DNA of 36,023 nucleotides, taken from contig CAKJYW010000002.1 of assembly GCA_918272565.1 (NCBI GenBank), positions 108,266 to 144,288 of the forward strand, read 5' to 3'. A model generated the notes under the pieces. The model was given only the letters and a program-made list of their open reading frames with translations, ran no database searches and was not told the DNA's origin. Source of the DNA: Bacilli bacterium. GTDB lineage: Bacteria; Bacillota_I; Bacilli_A; ML615J-28; CAG-698. Shown piece after piece: positions 9,612-18,738 of this stretch (position 1 is the stretch's first letter; each line of letters begins with the position of its first letter). The position numbers were made by a program, and so were the translations under genes.

Positions 9612-12600
9612 TATTTACTCCTTTCTGGATCAGCAACCTTCAAACCGAACTCTTTACGTTTACGAGTAATTTCACCATTGATCAAAGTGATATATTCAGT
9701 AAATGTTTCACGTGGGTTAGCATCGTTATTGATAACTTCACGAATAGAGTTTTCAAGGTTACGACCAACATAATATCCTCCTGGAACTTCAGGAACACCG
9801 AATGTAATTTCCCATTGAGAAAGTAAGATATCGCGTTCTGTCTTGCTCCAAGATAATAACTTAAAGGCTTCAATATTAGCAGTATTATGACGAGCAGCAG
9901 CACCCATGATTGATTCTAGTTCACTTGCATATGAGTATTGTACATCAGTAGATGTCCACCACTTCAAGAATTCCCAACTAGACTTGTAATCATCAGATTG
10001 TTGCATAATGATTGCATCAGTACCTGATGCAACACCTCTATTATCAAGGTAAGTAGTTGTTGTTCCATCATCATTTTCGATTGTACGGTATGTACCAGGA
10101 AGTGGAGCGAATGACCATTTACCAGTGATATCAGGTGCGAATACTGTTAATGTATTAAATAGAGTGTATGATGCAATACCAATTGGCATTTCACCAGTAC
10201 GGAAACGGTTTGTGAAACTTGCACTTAAAGCGAATGAATAATCAGTGAAATAACTACACCAATCTTCAAAGGCTTGAAGACCAATTTCAGTATCAAACAT
10301 TGATGCAGTAGCATCATCTGTATAGAATTGACCACCACGTTGATACAAGAAGATCGCATACATTGTTGAACCAGCACCTTCAAGTGGCATGTAGAAGTCA
10401 AGGTTAGAAACTTGTAATTCAGTTACAAGTGACTTAACATCGTCCCATGTCTTAGGTACTTCCCAGTTGTTCTCTTCGAAAATATCAGTACGATAGAATA
10501 AGATATAGAATCCACCAGTATTAGGCATTCCATAATATCCTCCGCTATCGTTTTTCTCTAGGTATAGAGGAACCCATGAACTATATTGGAATCTAGCATA
10601 TTCTGGATAGTCAAATTTAGTGTAAATTGTGTAATTTTCTGGATGACGCTGGCAGTTACCGGCTGCTTCGTTTTCTGGTGTACAAATACCACTTACTTCA
10701 TGGAAGTCAGGTTGACTACTTACATCATATACCGCACCACGAAGCGCGTAGTTAACAGCTAAACCAGCACTAACGTTAATAGCTACATCTGGTCCAATAC
10801 CAGCTAAAGTTGCTGGTAACAATACACCCGGAGCTAAAACTTTAAGCACTACATTAATTCCTGTATCAGGAATGAATGTTGAGTCAATCAAGTTCTTAAT
10901 AGCGTTGGCTTGTTCACGTCCAGTAGAATCACTTGTTAAATACCAAACTTCAATTTCTTTTTCAAATCCTTCAGTTGATGTTACACCAATTGATTGATAA
11001 TCAAAGAAGAATGAACCAAAGAATCCACGAATGCTAAACCAGAAATTCTTAAACCAGTTTGCATTAGCTTTTGGTAATTCTACATTATCACTATGAACCC
11101 ATAAACTTTCGATTGTTAATGTTTGGTCACGAATATCTAAGATCCATGTACCTAGGGCTGATAGGTTAGTTTTGAAGTTTGCTAATTCTTTTGTAACATT
11201 CCAAGGTTTAGAAGCAAATCCACCAACATCTTTTCCATCGACGATTCCACCAATCTCTAGAACTAACTTATCCAAAGAGTTATTTAAGCTACTCTTTTCA
11301 CCAGTTAATTCTGTAAGACGTTTACTTACATAATTAAGTGTAACAGCAGAATCAGAGAATACTTTAACCATGTTTCTACCCTTAGCATCAGGTGCGATAC
11401 TTGGGTTATCACCATATAGGTTATATTCTTGATATTGGTCAGGGTTAGCAGTTGTACGAGCAATAATCTTTAAATAAAGAGTATTCAAGTCATCAACAAC
11501 CTTTTGAACATCACTTATTAATTCACCATAATCACCAATTGTTGCTTGAAGTGAAACAGTGTTTTTACCTTTTTCTAAGTAGAAGTAATAATATTCACCA
11601 TTTGTATCACCGATAGTAATTACTTGATATTTACTACTGTAATAGAAACGAGCATTATTAGCTTCTTTAAATGGAACTTCACCATTGATTAATACTTTTC
11701 TTCCAGTAAACAAACCACGAGATAAGTTTTGTTTTGCTCTGAAAGATATTTGGTAAAGTCCAGATTCTGGAACATCCATTTCCCAAGTAATCCAATCACC
11801 AACAGTTGACCATCTTGTTCCACCAATTGTGTTGTATTTAGTCTTAACTGGATCAGATGGAGTGTTAAGAGCACTTGTTCTATCAGCTAAAGGATATAAT
11901 GTTGGGCTACTTCTTTCAACTGAGTCTTGAGCTTCAATCTTTTGAGAGAAGTCTTGAACTTTCTTATCATCCTTATGAGTAGTAATGTAATCTTCATAAG
12001 AAGGAGTTTCTTGAATAGAAGTAAGTTCAATTCCAAAGATTACTAAGTTTTCTCTTAGTGAAAAGAAAGAAATAGTATTTACTCCTTCATGGAAGTAGAC
12101 AAGATATGGATTAGAAATGAATCCAGTATCATCAATTAAATACTCAGTTCTTTCTTTAAAGATTTCAACTTGAGCAGGCTTTAAGTCATTACCATTAATG
12201 TCTTGCTTAGTTTCTTCTTTATCATGCCATAAACGATAGAATGTTACTGTGTCAAAATTAGAAAATGGAACAGTGCCATTAATATAGATTTGACGTTCAG
12301 CATTACTACCTCCACCTTTTGGTAGATAATAGTCAACTAATAAGCAATACATTCCTGCTTCAGCTACATTAACTTCCCAAGTAACAGTTCCTTCACTACC
12401 TGTGTAATATCCTGTTTTACCAGCATATTGATAATTGTTATCAAAGTCGATACCATCTTCGCTAGCTACGCCATTTAGGATATCAACATTAACTGGAGTA
12501 GAAGGGTTAGGGAAATTCAAATACTTCCAGTAATCTTTTAGATCAAATTCATCCAAACGGTTCTCGTTAACACCAGCTTGGATCTTTAGATAGTCTTGAT

Positions 12601-12769
12601 AGCTTCCATCAGGAATCTCAAGAGCAAGTTGTTTTGAGTTACTAGTGATTCTTCCACTTTGATAACTCTTAACAATGCCATTAACTAACAAGGCTACTAG
12701 ACCTAAAAGTATTACTACTAAAACCACTTTCCCAGCAATTTTAGGATTATACTTTAATTTCTTTTTCAT
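9611..12769 (-). CDS. Giant membrane-anchored solute-binding protein with two carbohydrate-binding-like domains
   Basis: A 1052-residue protein, more than twice the length of ordinary sugar-binding proteins. Residues 14-32 form a single hydrophobic anchor; there is no lipobox Cys, unusual for a Gram-positive binding protein. Two similar beta-sandwich segments follow, around residues 95-255 and 295-440. They share the pattern GxxVTWEVNVxxxGxY...INGxxPF (YINGTVPFSNFD and LINGEVPFKEAN), resembling CBM6/CBM35-like modules. From about residue 610 the sequence becomes a family-1 extracellular solute-binding domain (EIEVWYLTSDSTG, LPATLAGIGPDVAINVSAG, YGMPNTGGFYILFYRTDIFEENN, WEFLKWWTS). The modules probably pre-bind a polymer and the C-terminal domain delivers a fragment to the permeases. 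ATGA overlap with the GH20 gene. Confidence 0.9.
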   Translation of the reverse strand: MKKKLKYNPKIAGKVVLVVILLGLVALLVNGIVKSYQSGRITSNSKQLALEIPDGSYQDYLKIQAGVNENRLDEFDLKDYWKYLNFPNPSTPVNVDILNGVASEDGIDFDNNYQYAGKTGYYTGSEGTVTWEVNVAEAGMYCLLVDYYLPKGGGSNAERQIYINGTVPFSNFDTVTFYRLWHDKEETKQDINGNDLKPAQVEIFKERTEYLIDDTGFISNPYLVYFHEGVNTISFFSLRENLVIFGIELTSIQETPSYEDYITTHKDDKKVQDFSQKIEAQDSVERSSPTLYPLADRTSALNTPSDPVKTKYNTIGGTRWSTVGDWITWEMDVPESGLYQISFRAKQNLSRGLFTGRKVLINGEVPFKEANNARFYYSSKYQVITIGDTNGEYYYFYLEKGKNTVSLQATIGDYGELISDVQKVVDDLNTLYLKIIARTTANPDQYQEYNLYGDNPSIAPDAKGRNMVKVFSDSAVTLNYVSKRLTELTGEKSSLNNSLDKLVLEIGGIVDGKDVGGFASKPWNVTKELANFKTNLSALGTWILDIRDQTLTIESLWVHSDNVELPKANANWFKNFWFSIRGFFGSFFFDYQSIGVTSTEGFEKEIEVWYLTSDSTGREQANAIKNLIDSTFIPDTGINVVLKVLAPGVLLPATLAGIGPDVAINVSAGLAVNYALRGAVYDVSSQPDFHEVSGICTPENEAAGNCQRHPENYTIYTKFDYPEYARFQYSSWVPLYLEKNDSGGYYGMPNTGGFYILFYRTDIFEENNWEVPKTWDDVKSLVTELQVSNLDFYMPLEGAGSTMYAIFLYQRGGQFYTDDATASMFDTEIGLQAFEDWCSYFTDYSFALSASFTNRFRTGEMPIGIASYTLFNTLTVFAPDITGKWSFAPLPGTYRTIENDDGTTTTYLDNRGVASGTDAIIMQQSDDYKSSWEFLKWWTSTDVQYSYASELESIMGAAARHNTANIEAFKLLSWSKTERDILLSQWEITFGVPEVPGGYYVGRNLENSIREVINNDANPRETFTEYITLINGEITRKRKEFGLKVADPERSK

Positions 12770-14619
12770 AATGTTCCACCTCTCAAGTTTCTACTTGTTA
12801 TTAAAACAAATTCAATAAAATCTTCTATTCTCTTCTTGCTTAAAGCAAAATCGCTTCTCTTATTACGAGCCATCCAAAGCTCTTCTCTTTCTTTAACCAA
12901 ATCAAGTGCTAAAATCTCATCAAGATATTTTAGCTTCTTATCAACTCGCACTTCATCACTATAAGCCATCATAAGCTTATAGATTGCCATAACGAGTTTA
13001 ATATTTTCTTTAATCTCACGAACAATTAGTTTTGCGTCTTTGCACTTTAGTTTAAGCATCTTAAGTTCTTTAAGTTTTTCTTTAAAGAAATTATCTAAGA
13101 TATTAAACTGATTTAAACTAATCAAATAACCTTTGTTCTTAGTTTTAAAATATTCTATAGGATCACTTTCACGAGTAGCAAACGTTGACCACATGAATGT
13201 GTAGAATGCTTCTGTTCCGTTTGATTGGTGATGATTTTCATAATTACAATATCTACCTAATGAAAGGAGCATCTCGCCAATTAACTTGCTTTCATCTTTA
13301 AAGATTTCTTCATTTAATACTTTCTTAGCATCAAGTAGCAACCCTTCAGAATTATTCCAACAGCCTAGTCCAAAATAAACCATTTCAGGGTAACTAATAG
13401 GCTGAAATTGTAAATGACCAAAATCACCCCAGTCAGTTAATACTGACCCTAATGCATCGTATTTAACGCTAGCATCAATTGCATTTTTAATGTTTTCTAG
13501 TGCGGCATCAGTTCTACCAAAGAATGAACACCAACTGCTTGTTCCTGGAGCTGAGATATATGTTGTATCTAGGCTCTTTAATAGCTTAAGGTTTTTATCG
13601 AATGGGCTTAATGCATCATATCCCCAATCCATAAAGATCATATCTTTAGGAAGCATATGAAGCAAATCCCCATGTTTTATTAAAACATCCATCCAAATTA
13701 GTGGTGTTTTATTATATTTTCTAATCTCTTCAACAACTTTCAAAGTGTAATCAATATAAACTTTTCCAAGTCCCTCTTTTTCAACAAGTTCTTTTGATTT
13801 ACCTTTTCCCAGTTCAAATGGTTCATCAAAATTCATATTGAAATATTTAGAATTAGATAGAGGTAACATCTCACTATATAAATCTTTAACGAGTTCTAAA
13901 GACTTAGGGTTATTAGGATCTAAGGTTGTAGCTTCCCTTTGCCTACCCCATAGATATATTCCACCAGGGCACTCCGCTAAATCCTTAAATTCATCGAGTG
14001 CTAACCAATCACCCATGTGACCAAATCCATTTTCATTAGGAACTAAGTCAATAGCGTTATTATTACAATATTTTTCTAATTCCTTAAATTCCTCTTTAGT
14101 GATATAAGCATCATCTTTTTGATATCTCTTATATTTCTCATATTCAAAAGATAACCCTTCAACATAAAGCTCAAAATGATTGTATTTAAGCAATGCTAAT
14201 ATATCAACAATCCTCTTTAGTTCTTCTAATTTAGTAACCTTATTACGACTAATATCGTAAGTAAAGCCTCTAACAGCAAGTGTTGGGTAGTCTAAGATAC
14301 TAGCTTCAACAAGCGTTTTTTCTTTTAAAATGTAATAAAGAGAAACTGTAGCATAGAATGCTCCTTCATCTGTTGCTGAATAGATATAAATCTTTTCATC
14401 TTTGATTTCAATCTTATATTCTTCTTTAGCTAATGAAGCATCAACCAAATACAAAAGATTACTGTTTTTCTTATTTGAAACTTTAGTTTTATAAAAAGAT
14501 TTTAGTTTTGTAAAAGCGTTTACTCTTTCAACTTCAAAAAAAACGGACAACTTTTCTGGCCTTAAAAAGCTATTTTGACCGTATTTTATTTGTTTAACTT
14601 TCGGGTAAATTTGATACAT
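12766..14619 (-). CDS. Family 20 glycosylhydrolase (beta-N-acetylhexosaminidase-like)
   Basis: A 617-residue enzyme. Residues 1-105 look like the GH20b accessory domain; the TIM barrel begins at about residue 110 (DYPTLAVRGFTYDISRNKV). The catalytic Asp-Glu pair of GH20 is visible as D265-E266 in NMNFDEPFELG, matching substrate-assisted hydrolysis of terminal N-acetylhexosamines. The C-terminal 200 residues are helical. There is no signal peptide, so it probably acts in the cytoplasm on imported oligosaccharide. It is the first gene of the transporter operon, about 60 bases from the -10, with GGAG ahead of the ATG. It overlaps the binding-protein gene (ATGA). The exact sugar specificity cannot be read from sequence. 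Confidence 0.87.
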   Translation of the reverse strand: MYQIYPKVKQIKYGQNSFLRPEKLSVFFEVERVNAFTKLKSFYKTKVSNKKNSNLLYLVDASLAKEEYKIEIKDEKIYIYSATDEGAFYATVSLYYILKEKTLVEASILDYPTLAVRGFTYDISRNKVTKLEELKRIVDILALLKYNHFELYVEGLSFEYEKYKRYQKDDAYITKEEFKELEKYCNNNAIDLVPNENGFGHMGDWLALDEFKDLAECPGGIYLWGRQREATTLDPNNPKSLELVKDLYSEMLPLSNSKYFNMNFDEPFELGKGKSKELVEKEGLGKVYIDYTLKVVEEIRKYNKTPLIWMDVLIKHGDLLHMLPKDMIFMDWGYDALSPFDKNLKLLKSLDTTYISAPGTSSWCSFFGRTDAALENIKNAIDASVKYDALGSVLTDWGDFGHLQFQPISYPEMVYFGLGCWNNSEGLLLDAKKVLNEEIFKDESKLIGEMLLSLGRYCNYENHHQSNGTEAFYTFMWSTFATRESDPIEYFKTKNKGYLISLNQFNILDNFFKEKLKELKMLKLKCKDAKLIVREIKENIKLVMAIYKLMMAYSDEVRVDKKLKYLDEILALDLVKEREELWMARNKRSDFALSKKRIEDFIEFVLITSRNLRGGTL

Positions 14620-14681
14620 TTAAACACTCCAACGTATTTATTTAGAGGCAGTAGCGATACTATCCCCTTATATACTAACTT

Positions 14682-14710
14682 ATTATATCATTTAGAGATT
14701 TCATTTACAA
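14682..14710 (-). promoter_or_regulatory. Sigma-A-type promoter of the glycan-import operon
   Basis: On the minus strand, TTGTAA (14705-14710) is followed after exactly 17 bases by TATAAT (14682-14687), a near-consensus vegetative promoter. The start point would be about 14675, leaving a leader of about 55 bases before the GH20 ATG. The leader contains GTATATAAGGGGATAGTATC; no clear catabolite operator was recognised. Confidence 0.75.
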
Positions 14711-14818
14711 GGCGATTAGAGAAAAAATAAGGCCCCATTTTTAATTTTTTTGGTAATTATGCTTTCTATATATAAGGCGTCTCTTTTCTTTTCTAAATAA
14801 TTATTTCCTATATAAAGC

Positions 14819-14853
14819 AAAAAAGATAACTCTTAAAAGAGCTATCTTTTTTG
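14819..14853. terminator. Rho-independent terminator of the seven-gene scavenging operon
   Basis: A 12-bp stem (AAGATAGCTCTT pairing with AAGAGTTATCTT with one G-U pair) and TTTT loop are followed on the minus strand by six T. It lies just after the stop at 14865 and separates this operon from the glycan-import operon. T runs on both sides make it potentially bidirectional. The remaining intergenic DNA (14711-14818) is AT-rich with no gene seen. Confidence 0.85.
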
Positions 14854-14864
14854 AGTTATCCATT

Positions 14865-16160
14865 TTATATTTCTTTAGCGTCTTTAGTCCATAGCTTCTT
14901 TAGCTCTTCTCTACCTTTAATTAACACATCATTATCTTCTTTAACAAATGAAGAATAAGTAAAGAACATTGTTCCACTAACATTAGGTAGAGTTTGATTA
15001 AACCTTAGTTGATTAGGAATCTCATTAACATCTTGCCAGTTACATGGTCCACCATAGCGGTAAATGCCTTGTCCCATATAAAGTTTACAATTTGTTTTTT
15101 GGCATGCCTCACTCCACCAAACTGCTAAATCAGCGTACTTAACTTGTGAATATTCGTTTCCATCTTTATCGATTTTAGTGTTATCAAAATCAAAATAGTT
15201 TTGAGGAGTAACGTAGTCAATCCAGCCTTTTTCCATCCATTTGTAGACATCAGCGTAAAGGTCACTATAGCATGATAAGCATGATTCATGGTTATTAGAG
15301 CCATATTCCCAGAATTTCTCGTTCTCAATTCCCTTAGTATTAAACTTAGAATTAGTTCTTAAGATTCCAAAAGGACTAATACCAAATTCAACTTTACGAG
15401 GAAGCTTAGCTAGCTTATTATGAATCATTTCAATCATCTTATCGACGTTACCACGTCTAAAGTCACTTAGTGTCTTATAGCCACTATCTTTATATTTCTT
15501 ATATTCATCATTATCTCTAATAGGATCATATGGATAGAAATAGTCATCAATATGAACTGCTTTAATATCGTATTTTTTTGCTATCTCAATTACACTATCA
15601 CTAACAAATTCCATAACCTCACTTGATGCAGGGTCTAAAATTAATTTACTATCCCTACTCATAATTACTAAATCTTTTCTTAGTCTAGCAAAATTGTTAG
15701 GTGCTAATGTGTCTAGATATTCTTCTTTAGTAACTCTTAAATCATCTAACTTCACACCACTAACACGATAAGGATTAATCCACGCATGTGTTGTGATTCC
15801 TTTCTTTTTAGCCTCAGCTACAAAATAGCCAAAAACATCAAATCCAGGATCTTTCCCTTGAACTCCTGTAATAACACTACTCCAAGGATTCATCTTAGAT
15901 TCATACAAAGCATCTGATGTTGGACGAACTTGGAAAACAACAGTATTTAGATGAAATTCTTTGCATTTATCAATTACACCATCTAAATATTTTTTGTATT
16001 CTTCTACACTAGTCATCTTAGGAATATCAATATTACCAACTGTAGAGAACCAAACACCCCTTAGTTCTTCTTTTCTTTCTTTGTATTTCCCTACTTCCAC
16101 AACCTTATCAGTTCCGTAATATGTAACATATCCTTTATAACATTTTCTTTTAATCTTCAT
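14865..16160 (-). CDS. Glycosyl hydrolase family 10-like (GHL10/DUF187) protein
   Basis: A 431-residue protein of the GHL10 family (PF02638). The family start motif ELRGVWFSTV is at about residues 32-41. Next come FQVRPTSDALYESKMNPWSS, THAWINPYRVS, LDPASSEVMEFV, KAVHIDDYFYP and the C-terminal WIDYVTPQNYFDF, all typical TIM-barrel segments. The HIDDYFYP Asp/Glu-type strand is where this family places an acidic residue. Most relatives are secreted lipoproteins with a signal peptide; this one begins MKIKRKCYKGYVTYYG with no hydrophobic segment, so it appears cytoplasmic. GGAGATATACGATG overlaps the end of the LD-carboxypeptidase gene. It is the last gene of the operon. The substrate is unknown; a peptidoglycan-derived glycan is plausible from context only. 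Confidence 0.85.
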   Translation of the reverse strand: MKIKRKCYKGYVTYYGTDKVVEVGKYKERKEELRGVWFSTVGNIDIPKMTSVEEYKKYLDGVIDKCKEFHLNTVVFQVRPTSDALYESKMNPWSSVITGVQGKDPGFDVFGYFVAEAKKKGITTHAWINPYRVSGVKLDDLRVTKEEYLDTLAPNNFARLRKDLVIMSRDSKLILDPASSEVMEFVSDSVIEIAKKYDIKAVHIDDYFYPYDPIRDNDEYKKYKDSGYKTLSDFRRGNVDKMIEMIHNKLAKLPRKVEFGISPFGILRTNSKFNTKGIENEKFWEYGSNNHESCLSCYSDLYADVYKWMEKGWIDYVTPQNYFDFDNTKIDKDGNEYSQVKYADLAVWWSEACQKTNCKLYMGQGIYRYGGPCNWQDVNEIPNQLRFNQTLPNVSGTMFFTYSSFVKEDNDVLIKGREELKKLWTKDAKEI

Positions 16161-17067
16161 CGTATATCTCCTCTAATATTTTGATTGTTAAATTATCAGC
16201 ATCAAGCTCAACTTTAGCACCAATTGGTATAGTCACAAAAGGAAATGAATGCCCTGTTGCGAAATTAGAAATTGTTGGTTTGTTAAGTGGCAAAATGTAT
16301 TCATTTATAATATCTTCTACTTTTTGGTTACTGCTTGAAGTGCAGTCTGTAAAATAGCCCAATATAAAACCTTTAGCTTTCTTAAGTTCACCACTTAATC
16401 TAAGAGTTGAAAGATATCTATCAATTCTATATGGTGACTCTTTTACATCTTCGATCAATACTATCTTATCCTCTAAATCAACTTGATATGGTGTACCTGT
16501 AAGAGTGCTAAGTAGTGTTAAATTACCACCAACCACCTTGCCACAAACCTTTCCACCAACCAAACACTTAGCTTGACCATCAGGACTTTTTAAAACTTTA
16601 TCCTTTAAAGGTGCTTCAAGCATATCAAAAAAGGCATCAATTGAGGCAATATTATTGCCAAGTAGCGATACCCCAACAAGCCCATGAAAACTAATTAGGT
16701 CGCTCATTTTATAAAATGAGTTGATTAATACTGTTATATCGCTATAGCCACTAAATATCTTAGGATTACTCCTAACAATATCATAATCAATCTTATCAAC
16801 GATTCTACTTGCGCCATAGCCACCACGCATACAAATGATTGCTTTAATCCTCTCATCACTAAAAGCATCATTTATATCTTTTGATCTTTGTTCATCAGTA
16901 CCTGCTAGGTATCCATATTTATCATAAAATGATGGATAAAATCTAGTTTTATATCCTCTTTTTTCTAATAACTTTTCAAGTTTTTCTTTTTCGATTAATA
17001 CATTATCACCATTATTAAATGATGGATTTAATATAGCAATTGTATCTCCTTTATGAAGTCGCCTCAT
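16150..17067 (-). CDS. ldcA: LD-carboxypeptidase (muropeptide tetrapeptide carboxypeptidase, S66)
   Basis: A 305-residue member of peptidase family S66, which removes the terminal D-Ala from murein tetrapeptides in the cytoplasm during wall recycling. The nucleophile elbow is GYSDIT with Ser109, preceded by the family motif CMRGGYGASRIVD. The Glu of the triad is most likely E206 in LIEDVKESPYRIDR, and the His is H273 in ATGHSFPF; spacing agrees with characterised S66 enzymes. No signal peptide. The ATG shares one base with the stop of the PIG-L gene (TGATG). Other S66 proteins cleave microcin C-like peptides, but the neighbours favour muropeptides. Confidence 0.88.
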   Translation of the reverse strand: MRRLHKGDTIAILNPSFNNGDNVLIEKEKLEKLLEKRGYKTRFYPSFYDKYGYLAGTDEQRSKDINDAFSDERIKAIICMRGGYGASRIVDKIDYDIVRSNPKIFSGYSDITVLINSFYKMSDLISFHGLVGVSLLGNNIASIDAFFDMLEAPLKDKVLKSPDGQAKCLVGGKVCGKVVGGNLTLLSTLTGTPYQVDLEDKIVLIEDVKESPYRIDRYLSTLRLSGELKKAKGFILGYFTDCTSSSNQKVEDIINEYILPLNKPTISNFATGHSFPFVTIPIGAKVELDADNLTIKILEEIYDED

Positions 17068-17756
17068 CAGTCGAAATTAATCCTTTGAAATTTCTGATAT
17101 CCTTCAATATTGAAACATTGAGCATGTTTTGTTTTATTAAGGCATCCACGAACAAAGCTAAGGTGAGTGTAATAATCATAGTATCTAAAGCTTTCTGAAT
17201 TCATTATAAACCAATGTTTCTTAAGCCCTTCGCACCATAAATCGTAACCTTTTGAGCAATCCACCATTAGATATGGATCAAAATCAACTCTATCTTCCCA
17301 GTTTTCACATAGATATACTGGAGCATAACACCTTGCACCCTTTAGTCTATCACCATCATAGACACTTGCTAGGAAAGAAGCGTCTTTAACAATTTTGTAT
17401 GTTGCTTCGTGGTCTTTATGCATACTCTTTTTCCAATGAGTAAATATGACATTAGGACGGACATCACGAATGATTTGAGCAACCTTAAATACAACCTCTT
17501 CATTATATGGAAGTTCACCATCAGGATAATCTAAAACTATTGCCTCTCCTTTTAAAAGGTGGGCAAATTCATTGGCTTCTTTAATTTTTTGAATCTTATA
17601 TTCGCTTGAAGTCATTGTTTTAGGGTTACCACGTTCGCCAGCAGTCAAGGCTAAAGTCACAATCTTATCACCTTTTAAGCTTCTATCAGCTAAAACGCAC
17701 CCACACGTAAGTTCCATATCACCGATATGTCCACCGATTGCTAAAAAAGTTTTCAT
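17067..17756 (-). CDS. PIG-L (LmbE) family deacetylase-like protein
   Basis: A 229-residue protein of the metal-dependent PIG-L fold that usually deacetylates N-acetylglucosaminyl compounds. The metal-binding signature AHPDDxE appears as GGHIGDMEL: H10, D13 and E15 are kept, but the first Asp (the general base in MshB) is Gly12. The second signature is present as HWKKSMHKDHEATYK (HxDH-type). FTHW and YPDGELPYNEE also fit the family. It starts one base after the double-GNAT stop, with AGGA upstream. A deacetylase of GlcNAc or MurNAc derivatives would fit the operon, but the Gly12 substitution makes the chemistry uncertain. Confidence 0.82.
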   Translation of the reverse strand: MKTFLAIGGHIGDMELTCGCVLADRSLKGDKIVTLALTAGERGNPKTMTSSEYKIQKIKEANEFAHLLKGEAIVLDYPDGELPYNEEVVFKVAQIIRDVRPNVIFTHWKKSMHKDHEATYKIVKDASFLASVYDGDRLKGARCYAPVYLCENWEDRVDFDPYLMVDCSKGYDLWCEGLKKHWFIMNSESFRYYDYYTHLSFVRGCLNKTKHAQCFNIEGYQKFQRINFD

Positions 17757-17757
17757 G

Positions 17758-18738
17758 TTATAATTCCTTTCTTAAAATTGCAAATGAGGCAACAATATGA
17801 AGCCCTGCATATAAATAAATATTACGAGCTTTGTTTTCACTACCAGTAAATAGTGTCATAAATTTACCACCATTTTCTTTGCTCTTTTGAACAAAATAAC
17901 AAAACATTGTCTTTCCAAGTCCTCTACCACGACACTTAGGAGAAATTGCAACACCAGACAAACTTGCTCTACCACTTTCTTCAGTGTGGATAGGGCCAGT
18001 AAAGCCAAGTACTTCCCCCTCTTTTTCAACAATTACAATTGGACGAGGATTCGGTCTAGCTAAATTATAATTAATTGAATTTCTAAATCCTTCATTACCT
18101 AAATCATCAAAGAATTCTTTAAATCCATGATGTTTCTTTTCATCATAGATGGTAATAAAATAACAATCTTCTTCGTTCTTTTTAATTAAATCGATGATTT
18201 CTTGTTTCATCTCATATTTAGTTAAATCGATATGAAAAGCATCTTGTTGGCCGTTCATATAATAACCCAAGCTAGATAAAAGGAAATAGAAAGGCGAATT
18301 AATTAAAACAGCTGGAGCTCCCATGTGTTCATGGTTATTATACCCTGGGACATACCACTTAAAATTAACAGGGTTAGCATAAAAGCACCTTACATAGGTT
18401 TTGCCTTTTTGTTTTAAAAACTCTTCTAACTTTTTTAAGATTTTCGTTCCATATCCTTTTCTTTGGTACTCTTTTTTAATAACAACACAAGTGATATAAC
18501 CTGGAGTTTCACTTGGAGCTAGCCCTCTATTATTATAATTAGCGTTACCAAAGCCAACGAGCGTTTCATTATCATATAAAACTAAGAAACCTTCTTTATC
18601 ATATGTAGGTATCTCAATGAATTTCTTTTTAAATGATTCAACTGTCAAGCTTTCATAAATTGAAGCTTTCGCAACTTCTTCATTCCATAGATCAACAACT
18701 TTTTCAATATCACTATCTTCCATCAATCTAAGAAGCAC
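17758..18738 (-). CDS. Tandem double GNAT-domain N-acetyltransferase
   Basis: About 326 residues with two acetyl-CoA-dependent GNAT modules. The first has TCVVIKKEYQRKGYGTKILK (a Q/R-x-x-G-x-G/A pyrophosphate loop) and the second has GVAISPKCRGRGLGKTMFCY. The segment between includes a family-specific stretch (YVPGYNNHEHMGAPAVLINS). I place the start at GTG 18738 because GGAGGA lies seven bases upstream inside the end of the serine hydrolase gene; the longer reading from TTG 18762 has no ribosome site. The acyl acceptor is unknown; an amino sugar or an amino acid/peptide are both possible in this operon. Confidence 0.85.
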   Translation of the reverse strand: MLLRLMEDSDIEKVVDLWNEEVAKASIYESLTVESFKKKFIEIPTYDKEGFLVLYDNETLVGFGNANYNNRGLAPSETPGYITCVVIKKEYQRKGYGTKILKKLEEFLKQKGKTYVRCFYANPVNFKWYVPGYNNHEHMGAPAVLINSPFYFLLSSLGYYMNGQQDAFHIDLTKYEMKQEIIDLIKKNEEDCYFITIYDEKKHHGFKEFFDDLGNEGFRNSINYNLARPNPRPIVIVEKEGEVLGFTGPIHTEESGRASLSGVAISPKCRGRGLGKTMFCYFVQKSKENGGKFMTLFTGSENKARNIYLYAGLHIVASFAILRKEL

